From: Omnitrophica bacterium GWA2_52_8
GTDB lineage: Bacteria > Omnitrophota > Omnitrophia > Omnitrophales > Aquincolibacteriaceae
Direction of reading: 5' to 3'
DNA: 7,295 nucleotides
NCBI GenBank assembly: GCA_001804025.1
Contig: MHFC01000117.1
Span: 12,357-19,651, forward strand
Each line of letters begins with the position of its first letter. Position 1 is the stretch's first letter. Shown piece after piece: positions 1-5,287 of this stretch. The notes beneath the pieces were generated by a model. It had not been told where the DNA came from, searched no databases, and saw nothing but the letters and a program-made list of their open reading frames with translations. Position numbers and translations under genes: made by a program.

Positions 1-315
1 GGGCTGCGGCAGCAGGTCCAGGTCGATGGTGCGCGGCGCGAAACGGTTTTCGGGGTTTCGCACGCGCCCGAGAGAGGCCTCAATTTTCCGGAGTTCTTGA
101 GACAGCAGCCGGCCGCTTAATCCTGTCTGAAGCATTGCCGCAAGGTTCCAGAACTTATTTTGGCCCGACAAGGTTCCGACCGGCTCCGTTTCGTAAGTGG
201 ATGAAAATTTTGCGGAAGGAAAAGACTTTTTCAGCAAGGTCTTGCTTTCCTTGATGTATTTTTTAGGATCGATATTGGAGCCGATGCTGAGAAAATAGGT
301 TTTGAGCGGCGGCAT
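1..315 (-). CDS. folK: 2-amino-4-hydroxy-6-hydroxymethyldihydropteridine diphosphokinase (HPPK), 3' end cut by window edge
   Basis: HPPK transfers pyrophosphate from ATP to 6-hydroxymethyl-7,8-dihydropterin in cytoplasmic folate synthesis, directly after the FolB step. I translated 105 residues from ATG at 315; the C-terminus lies beyond base 1. Visible marks are the N-terminal strand with G-S-N (12-14), the Y-E-T-E-P-V-G segment (41-47), F-W-N-L (55-58, where most relatives have F-L-N) and the family signature F-A-P-R-T-I-D-L-D-L-L (92-102). D98 and D100 of the signature match the two Asp that bind magnesium in known HPPKs. Most homologues have W rather than F at the first signature position. 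A typical HPPK has about 160 residues, so roughly one third is missing here. The gene starts 13 bases after the folB stop with only a weak AAGG close to the ATG, so it is probably co-transcribed and coupled to folB. Family assignment is firm. Confidence 0.93.
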   Translation of the reverse strand, partial: MPPLKTYFLSIGSNIDPKKYIKESKTLLKKSFPSAKFSSTYETEPVGTLSGQNKFWNLAAMLQTGLSGRLLSQELRKIEASLGRVRNPENRFAPRTIDLDLLPQP

Positions 316-328
316 GGCCTTGACGGAG

Positions 329-688
329 CTAACCGTGGCGTTTGCGCACGACTTCGATTCCGACATTTCGGGAATGACGGATGGCGCCCGGTTTTGAGAT
401 GCGCAGACGGATTTCCGGGAGCCGGAAACGTTTGACGATGGCTTCCGCCAGTTTGTGCGCCAGCGTTTCCAGCAGAAAGTATTCACTGCCGGATGTGAAT
501 TTGAGCGCGTATTTGGCGATATTTTTATAATTGACCGCGTCCCGGATATCGTCACGGCGGGAGGCCTTACGGGCATCCGTGGGAAATTCCATATCCATGA
601 TCACTTTTTGTTTGATCCGGCGTTCCCAGGCGAAAATTCCGATTTTACAGCGCGTTTTGAGTTGTTCGATGAAGACCTTGTCTGCCAT
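329..688 (-). CDS. folB: Dihydroneopterin aldolase
   Basis: This enzyme cleaves 7,8-dihydroneopterin to 6-hydroxymethyl-7,8-dihydropterin and glycolaldehyde in the cytoplasm, feeding the FolK step. At 119 residues it is the normal length for the family, a single tunnelling-fold domain that usually forms an octamer. Key residues are visible: E22 in I-F-A-W-E-R, Y54 in A-V-N-Y-K-N-I, E74 in F-L-L-E-T-L-A (pterin-anchoring glutamate) and K99 in I-S-K-P-G (catalytic lysine position). FolX, the dihydroneopterin triphosphate epimerase, shares this fold, but the adjacent folK favours FolB. The ATG at 688 is the only good start; no in-frame start lies just upstream. There is no clear Shine-Dalgarno, and a possible extended -10 ends six bases before the ATG, so a leaderless message is conceivable. 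The gene runs divergently from the RNA methyltransferase gene. Confidence 0.93.
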   Translation of the reverse strand: MADKVFIEQLKTRCKIGIFAWERRIKQKVIMDMEFPTDARKASRRDDIRDAVNYKNIAKYALKFTSGSEYFLLETLAHKLAEAIVKRFRLPEIRLRISKPGAIRHSRNVGIEVVRKRHG

Positions 689-744
689 GGGCGCAGTGTA
701 GCATTTCTCTTGACCAAAAGTCCATTTTTAGGGAAACTGGCGCC
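689..744. promoter_or_regulatory. Divergent promoter region between folB and the RNA methyltransferase gene
   Basis: These 56 bases must hold start signals for both directions if the flanking genes are the first of their units. On the minus strand, TGC-TACACT (about 695-703) resembles an extended -10, with TGGACT about 18 bases upstream as a weak -35. On the plus strand, TTGACC (710-715) matches a -35 in five of six bases, but the hexamer 17 bases later (GAAACT) is a poor -10. An AGGG (730-733) lies 11 bases before the ATG at 745. Everything here is by-eye consensus matching, so the presence of promoters is inferred mainly from the gene layout. Confidence 0.4.
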
Positions 745-1812
745 ATGAAATCAATTCCCGCCGCGCCAAGTCTCCTTGAGGAAAAGGTCGAACCCCCATG
801 TGTCTCTTTTGGTGCCTGCGGGGGCTGTGCCTATCAGGACATTCCTTATGAAAAGGAACTGGAAATCAAGGAACTTCTGCTTAGGCAGGTCCTGACTGAG
901 AATGCCGGCGTTTCAGGCGATTTGATCCGCCCGATCATACCTTCACCCAGAGAATACGGATACCGCCACAGGCTGGATGTGACGCTAAAACGCAGCCGGA
1001 AACTCGGGCTGATCATGGGGTTCCAGCACCCGGAGCATCATCAGATGGTGCCTGTCCAGGCGTGTTCGATTGCCATGCCGGCCGTTTCGGATTTTCTTCC
1101 GGAACTTCGCGAACAGTCGATGGCAAAAATCCCCGAGGATTACCGGACGGCGAATCTGGTTGTGCGAACCGGTGATGACGGGCGGGTTCACTGGGGCGGC
1201 ATCGGACACGGGTCGCTTGAAATGAAGGAGCAGGACTATCTTTGGACAGAGGTGCAGGGCCGCCGTATTTTTTATTCACTCGAAACATTTTTTCAGGCAA
1301 ACCTTTCAATTCTTCCCTTGTTGCTGGAAAAAATCCGCACCTTGGTTGCATGGGACAAGCCCGTCACTTTTTTTGATCTTTATGCGGGTGTCGGTTTATT
1401 CGGGCTTTGTGTGGCGGATCTCGCCGAACAGGTTATTTTTATCGAGGAACATAAAGCGTCCGTAAAGCTCATGCGCTATAACGTCGCCTATAATCAGCTC
1501 TATAACGCCAGTGTTCTGGCTGGCCGGGTGGAAGACCATCTGGCGGATTTGATGAACCTGTCCGAAGAGCATAAGCGGGTCGCGATCATCGATCCGCCGC
1601 GCCGCGGCCTCAGCGTTGCGGCGGCTGAAAAACTCTCGGCCCAGCGCGGGCTGGATTCGCTTTTTTATCTTTCCTGCATGCCGGAGTCTCTCGCCCGCGA
1701 CCTCGCCTTGTTCAAGATGCGCGGCTGGAGCATCGAAGGTATTTTTCCTTTCGATTTTTTTCCCAAGACCAAGCACCTCGAGACCTTGGTATTGCTTCAA
1801 CCGCAAGCATGA
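745..1812 (+). CDS. 23S rRNA/tRNA (uracil-5-)-methyltransferase, RlmC/RlmD/TrmA family, with Fe-S cluster, no TRAM domain
   Basis: A SAM-dependent enzyme that methylates C5 of a uridine in structured RNA, most likely 23S rRNA. The 355 residues show four cysteines placed like the [4Fe-4S] ligands of RlmD: C19, C25, C28 (C-x5-C-x2-C) and C107 in V-Q-A-C. Next come F-F-Q-A-N just before the Rossmann domain, the SAM loop D-L-Y-A-G-V-G (211-217), D-P-P-R-R-G-L (283-289), the nucleophile C311 in Y-L-S-C-M-P and a C-terminal E346 in H-L-E-T, the expected general base. All catalytic elements are intact. Only 18 residues precede the first Cys, so the N-terminal TRAM domain of RlmD (about 430 residues in total) is absent, as in RlmC (375 residues). 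No upstream in-frame start could restore it. The exact target uridine (U747, U1939 or another) cannot be read from sequence, hence no symbol. It overlaps trmB by four bases (ATGA). Confidence 0.9.
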   Translation: MKSIPAAPSLLEEKVEPPCVSFGACGGCAYQDIPYEKELEIKELLLRQVLTENAGVSGDLIRPIIPSPREYGYRHRLDVTLKRSRKLGLIMGFQHPEHHQMVPVQACSIAMPAVSDFLPELREQSMAKIPEDYRTANLVVRTGDDGRVHWGGIGHGSLEMKEQDYLWTEVQGRRIFYSLETFFQANLSILPLLLEKIRTLVAWDKPVTFFDLYAGVGLFGLCVADLAEQVIFIEEHKASVKLMRYNVAYNQLYNASVLAGRVEDHLADLMNLSEEHKRVAIIDPPRRGLSVAAAEKLSAQRGLDSLFYLSCMPESLARDLALFKMRGWSIEGIFPFDFFPKTKHLETLVLLQPQA

Positions 1813-2456
1813 ATTTGACACCTGTAAAATCACCGATGAAGTCCCAAATTTCCTGGATAGGGTTCCGCGGCATGTCCGGTTCCCGCGGCCCGGAATTACC
1901 GGCTTTTGATTTCGGGCACCTTTTCGGCCGGAACGGGCCCGTGGAAGTTGAAATCGGCAGCGGAAAAGGGAAGTTTATTATCGCTCGTGCCGAACAGAGC
2001 CCGGATGTTGATTTTTTGGCCGTCGACTGGTCCGGAAAATGGCTCGGAGTCGGCGAGGACCGGGCGGGAAAAAGAAAGCTGGCCAATTTATTGTTCCTGA
2101 GATTGGAGGCGCAGGGGGTTGTCCGGCGTATTCCGCAAGAGTCGGTGAATGTTTTCCATATTTATTTTCCGGACCCCTGGCCGAAAAAACGCCATCATAA
2201 ACGCCGGCTGCTGAACGCCGATTTTTTCATGCTTTTGCGCGAAAAACTGGTGCCCGGAGGATTGGTGGAAATTGCGACCGATCACGGTGAATACTTTGAA
2301 GAAATAAAAGCGGCCGCGGATGCGGTCGGGAAATTCTGGACTGCGGTCCGTTATAGTTTGAATCTCCGCCTGCATCAGGAAGCGCTGAAAACAAATTATG
2401 AAATCAAATACGAATGCCAAAACAAATCCCGGCATTACCTGGAGCTCAAGAAATGA
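1809..2456 (+). CDS. trmB: tRNA (guanine-N7-)-methyltransferase
   Basis: TrmB uses SAM to make m7G at position 46 of the tRNA variable loop. In the 215 residues I see the SAM loop V-E-I-G-S-G-K-G (47-54), the diagnostic F-P-D-P-W-P-K-K-R-H-H-K-R-R (120-133, with D122 as the expected catalytic Asp), A-T-D-H-G-E-Y (156-162) and the C-terminal T-N-Y-E (195-198) that closes the active site. The segment between the SAM loop and F-P-D-P-W is divergent. D73 in A-V-D-W stands where Glu is usual, and E100 in R-L-E-A stands where G-D-A is usual. The ATG at 1809 overlaps the previous stop as ATGA and is preferred. ATGs at 1836 and 1872 are possible; the last is preceded by a weak purine run near 1856-1863, and it would remove a 21-residue leader that the family does not need. 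The gene overlaps the pseudouridine synthase gene by four bases. Confidence 0.93.
   Translation: MNLTPVKSPMKSQISWIGFRGMSGSRGPELPAFDFGHLFGRNGPVEVEIGSGKGKFIIARAEQSPDVDFLAVDWSGKWLGVGEDRAGKRKLANLLFLRLEAQGVVRRIPQESVNVFHIYFPDPWPKKRHHKRRLLNADFFMLLREKLVPGGLVEIATDHGEYFEEIKAAADAVGKFWTAVRYSLNLRLHQEALKTNYEIKYECQNKSRHYLELKK
2441..2444 (+). promoter_or_regulatory. Ribosome binding site deciding the start of the pseudouridine synthase
   Basis: GGAG sits eight bases before the ATG at 2453, inside the end of trmB. It is among the clearest Shine-Dalgarno matches in the window and supports starting the gene there rather than 39 bases earlier. Confidence 0.65.
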
Positions 2457-3217
2457 GAATTGCCCGAGCCTTGGCGCTGGCCGGGATCGATTCGCGGCGC
2501 AAGTGCGAGGTCCATATTAAAAACGGGGCGGTGCAGGTAAACGGGGAGGTGGTCCGTGACCTCGGGCGCCAGGTAGACTTGGCCTCCGACCATATTACGT
2601 TCCGCGGCCGTACGGTAAGTTTTGAGAGTTACAGTTATTATCTGCTCCACAAACCGGTCGGTTATACCACGACGGCAAACGATGAGCAAGCACGGGCCAA
2701 TGTTTACGAACTGCTTCCCAAGCAGCTGGTTGCTGGGACGCGCCAGCCGGGAAAAGGAAAGACGCGGGTTTTTCCCGTCGGACGGCTGGACCGGGACAGC
2801 TCGGGACTGCTGCTGTTTACTAACGATGGGGATCTTGCCAATGTTCTCACGCACCCGCGCTATGGCGTCGGGAAATGGTACGACATCAAACTAAACCGTG
2901 CTTTTGATCCGCGCGACGGCAAGCGCATCATCGCGGGCGTCCATTTGAGCGACGGGCACGCCAGGGCCGAGGATGTCAGGATTCTTTCAAGACGCCGGCT
3001 CAGAGTTTTGATGAGAGAGGGCCGGAAACGCGAAGTCCGGCGGCTTTTAGAGGCCATGGGCCATCAAGTTGTGGAACTTTGCCGTGTCAGTTTCGGCCCT
3101 TTGATGCTCGGAAATCTGCGGCCGTCCCAGGGGCGGTTTCTGTCGCGGCCCGAAAAAAAACAGCTTCTTCTTTTAAAAGACCAATCCTTAAAGTCCTCCG
3201 CCGGAGTCAAAATCTAA
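2453..3217 (+). CDS. rRNA pseudouridine synthase, RsuA/RluB/RluE/RluF family, with S4 domain
   Basis: Isomerises a specific uridine in 16S or 23S rRNA to pseudouridine. It is 254 residues from ATG at 2453. Residues 1 to about 48 form an S4 RNA-binding domain (R-A-L-A-L-A-G-I-D-S-R-R-K and V-Q-V-N-G-E). The synthase domain follows with K-P-V-G-Y (67-71), Y-E-L-L-P, the catalytic motif G-R-L-D-R-D-S-S-G-L-L-L (110-121, nucleophile D113) and the C-terminal E-G-R-K-R-E-V-R-R (189-197). The start at 2453 is chosen over an in-frame ATG at 2414. It gives the normal S4 N-terminus, overlaps the trmB stop as ATGA, and has a good GGAG (2441-2444) eight bases upstream. Length and motifs suit RluB or RsuA, but I cannot tell the 16S from the 23S target, so no symbol is given. 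This is the last gene of the RNA-modification unit. Confidence 0.92.
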   Translation: MRIARALALAGIDSRRKCEVHIKNGAVQVNGEVVRDLGRQVDLASDHITFRGRTVSFESYSYYLLHKPVGYTTTANDEQARANVYELLPKQLVAGTRQPGKGKTRVFPVGRLDRDSSGLLLFTNDGDLANVLTHPRYGVGKWYDIKLNRAFDPRDGKRIIAGVHLSDGHARAEDVRILSRRRLRVLMREGRKREVRRLLEAMGHQVVELCRVSFGPLMLGNLRPSQGRFLSRPEKKQLLLLKDQSLKSSAGVKI

Positions 3218-3256
3218 ATCCTTGTAATCCCGGGTGACCCCGTATATCATCTCCCC

Positions 3257-3303
3257 TTGGATAGTTAATCTTTTTAACAATTAACAATATTAACAAAATG
3301 AGG
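3257..3303 (+). promoter_or_regulatory. AT-rich promoter/operator candidate of the MarR-TolC-RND operon
   Basis: About 40 bases here are strikingly AT-rich compared with their surroundings. TTAACAA occurs three times in direct orientation (3274-3280, 3281-3287, 3290-3296). An inverted repeat GTTAA-N5-TTAAC spans 3264-3278, and a second weak one, TTAAT-N10-ATTAA, spans 3265-3284. MarR proteins bind AT-rich inverted repeats near their own promoters, so this is a plausible autoregulatory operator. TATTAA (3288-3293) could act as a -10, but no good -35 lies 17 bases upstream; TTGGAT (3257-3262) is too far away for it. GAGG (3300-3303) is the ribosome binding site of the MarR gene, five bases before its ATG. 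The repeats are directly seen; their role is inferred. Confidence 0.55.
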
Positions 3304-3308
3304 CGCCC

Positions 3309-3728
3309 ATGGCCCTTCCGGCTTCCTTCGGCGAAGTGCAGGTCAAATTTTCCAGCCTTTATACTGCGGTGCTTTCAAAATATGACCTTTCCCTTCCTCA
3401 ATATGCTGTTCTTAACATGCTGGAAAATGCGGGCTCTATCACCATGACGGAAATGAGCCGCCGGCTGCATATTTCAAAGCCCGCGGTGACGCACCTGGTG
3501 GACAGACTTGAAGCGGGCGGTTTTGTCAAACGGGGTACCGATTCCGGCGACCGCAGGGTTTACCGGCTTGAAATCAAGCCGCGCGGAAAAAAAATCGTTG
3601 CGGCCATCCGTTCCGTCGTGTTGGAAAGGACCTTGGTCCGCGCTTTCCGGGATTTCAGTCCGGCTGAACGCGGGCATATCGAAAAATTCTTTGAACGCTT
3701 GACGCGCTATTTGGACCAGGTGCTGTAA
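3309..3728 (+). CDS. MarR-family transcriptional regulator
   Basis: A 139-residue winged-helix regulator of normal MarR length. MarR proteins form DNA-binding dimers that usually repress nearby transport or stress genes until a small ligand releases them. Helices at both ends form the dimer part. The DNA-binding core shows L-P-Q-Y-A-V-L, then M-T-E-M-S-R-R-L-H-I-S-K-P-A-V-T-H-L-V (46-64) as the helix-turn-helix, followed by D-R-L-E-A-G-G-F-V-K-R and the wing D-S-G-D-R-R-V-Y-R-L (78-87). There is no cysteine, which argues against a thiol-oxidation sensor of the OhrR kind and leaves a small-molecule ligand as the likelier signal. The start at 3309 has GAGG five bases upstream; the ATG at 3298 is in another frame. 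The stop overlaps the TolC start by one base (TAATG), so it is most likely a local, self-regulated controller of the efflux genes behind it. Confidence 0.9.
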   Translation: MALPASFGEVQVKFSSLYTAVLSKYDLSLPQYAVLNMLENAGSITMTEMSRRLHISKPAVTHLVDRLEAGGFVKRGTDSGDRRVYRLEIKPRGKKIVAAIRSVVLERTLVRAFRDFSPAERGHIEKFFERLTRYLDQVL

Positions 3729-5287
3729 TGGGCCGGTTTGTCCCGGATATTTTAAAAATCATTTTGCTGGCCGGATTTGCGGGGGTTATTTTGCCGCATG
3801 AATCTGTTTCGGAACTGTCTCCCGCGGCCTCCCGGAATTTGCTCCTGGAGGGGTTGGACGTCGAAGAGTTCCGGACAGAGCCGGGTGAAAAGCTTTCATT
3901 GGCGGAAGCCAGCCGGATTGCATGGCTTCAAAACATTGACCTTCTCACAAAACGCCTGGACCGGCAATCCTATGCGCGCAATCTTGGGATTGCAAAGTCT
4001 ATTTATGATACGGAGTTCGGCATGCAGGCGGATTATTCTCAGAACCTGCAGGAACCGGATAATATCGTCATGGGGTCCCGGGCTGTCGACGGCCGGGCCG
4101 GGATCAGCCTCGATAAAAAAATTCCGACCGGCACCGCCTTGGGGCTGGCTCTCAATACGGCGCGTGCGTCCACCGACTCCCCGTTCACTTCGCTGAATCC
4201 GTATTATCGCAGCGAGGCGGCATTTTCCGTGAAACAGCCGCTCCTTAAAAATTTCTTCGGGTTTACCGACCGGAAAAAAATTCAGCAGGTCAAAATTGAT
4301 CTCCGCAAATTCGATTATCAAACCCTCGATGAAATGGAATCAATTTTGCTCGAGATCCGGCGCCGGTACTGGAGCCTTGCCTGGGCTTATCAAAATATGA
4401 AGCTCAAACGGGCGGCGCTCGATAAGGCACAGGAATTTTATAAGATCACCCAGGATCAGCTTGAGGTCGGCCTTACGGAAGCTCCGGATGTTTATGCCGC
4501 GGAGGCCAATGTGCGCAACCGCGTGCTTGAAAACCTCCGGGTGCGTAATGAATTTTATGCGGCATCCGATGCGCTTAAAGTCCGCTTAAATGCGCCGGAA
4601 GTGGTGCTGGTCCTTCCGGGAGAGTCGATTGCTTTTGAGCCGGTTGTTTTGGATTTGCGCCGGCAGATTGACAGGGCTTTAGAAAACCGCAGGGACCTTA
4701 AACAGGCACGGCTGGAATTGGAGAAACAGGGGATTGAAGTCCGCATCCGGAGAAATGAACGTCTTCCGGATCTGGATTTTGAAGGCAGCTATGCGGCCAC
4801 GAGTCTTGACCGGGAAATGGCCTCGAGTCAGGGTGAAGTTTTTTCTTTTAACCACCCGCGATATTTCGCGGGGTTTACGTTTGCCGTGAATCTCGAACAA
4901 AGCGAAGAACGCGCCCATTCCGCGCAGGCAAAGGCGGCGTTGGAGAGCGCCCAGGCCCTGCTGGAAAAAATGCAGATGGAAATCATACGGGATGTCAGCG
5001 GCCGCTTACGTGATCTTGAACTTGCGCGCATCCGCGTCGAACAGACGGGCAAAGTGCAAAAACTGCAGCGCATGAAACTTGAAGAGGAGGAACGCCAATT
5101 CCGTGTCGGGCGTTCGACGGCCAAGACCATTATTGATTATCAGGAAGACCTGATCATTGCCGAGTCGAAACATTTGTATGCCATGGTGCGTCATCATCAG
5201 GCGCTCGATAACTGGCTGCGGGCAACAAGCCGGCTGCTTTCTTCGGTGGCCAAGGACGCCGGCGGCGTTGAGGCGGTGTTGGAATGA
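3728..5287 (+). CDS. TolC-family outer-membrane efflux protein
   Basis: Forms the trimeric outer-membrane and periplasmic channel of a tripartite efflux pump. It has 519 residues, slightly longer than E. coli TolC. A short signal peptide (basic start, hydrophobic core at about 8-22) is visible. There is no lipobox cysteine, so the protein is not lipidated at its N-terminus. Two OEP repeats follow, at about 55-265 and 300-505. Each has long charged helices (coiled-coil-like, Glu/Lys/Gln rich) and a predicted beta segment: residues 100-175, ending in Q-P-L-L-K-N (170-175), and about 376-392 around P-R-Y-F-A-G-F. The late F-R-V-G-R-S-T segment before the final helix is typical of the second repeat. 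The gene overlaps the MarR gene by one base and the RND gene by four (or one), with no strong Shine-Dalgarno, implying translational coupling. Substrate is unknown. Confidence 0.9.
   Translation: MGRFVPDILKIILLAGFAGVILPHESVSELSPAASRNLLLEGLDVEEFRTEPGEKLSLAEASRIAWLQNIDLLTKRLDRQSYARNLGIAKSIYDTEFGMQADYSQNLQEPDNIVMGSRAVDGRAGISLDKKIPTGTALGLALNTARASTDSPFTSLNPYYRSEAAFSVKQPLLKNFFGFTDRKKIQQVKIDLRKFDYQTLDEMESILLEIRRRYWSLAWAYQNMKLKRAALDKAQEFYKITQDQLEVGLTEAPDVYAAEANVRNRVLENLRVRNEFYAASDALKVRLNAPEVVLVLPGESIAFEPVVLDLRRQIDRALENRRDLKQARLELEKQGIEVRIRRNERLPDLDFEGSYAATSLDREMASSQGEVFSFNHPRYFAGFTFAVNLEQSEERAHSAQAKAALESAQALLEKMQMEIIRDVSGRLRDLELARIRVEQTGKVQKLQRMKLEEEERQFRVGRSTAKTIIDYQEDLIIAESKHLYAMVRHHQALDNWLRATSRLLSSVAKDAGGVEAVLE

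Noticed and set aside
329..688. FolX-type epimerase instead of FolB
   Set aside because: The two share a fold and residues, but the immediately following folK makes the folate-pathway aldolase the better call.
455..748. Open frame of 97 codons on the plus strand
   Set aside because: It lies antisense over folB, has no family features, and folB has all its catalytic residues.
1396..1833. Open frame of 145 codons on the minus strand
   Set aside because: It overlaps the catalytic half of the m5U methyltransferase, whose motifs are intact, and shows no recognisable domain.
2414..2452. Upstream in-frame ATG for the pseudouridine synthase
   Set aside because: It adds 13 residues that do not fit an S4 domain start, while ATG at 2453 has a GGAG and an ATGA overlap.
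3228..3239. Small hairpin CGGG-TGAC-CCCG after the pseudouridine synthase gene as a rho-independent terminator
   Set aside because: The stem is only four base pairs and no T-run follows, so it does not support a terminator call.
3298..3308. ATG at 3298 as start of the MarR gene
   Set aside because: It is out of frame with the MarR protein, and its bases overlap the GAGG that serves the ATG at 3309.
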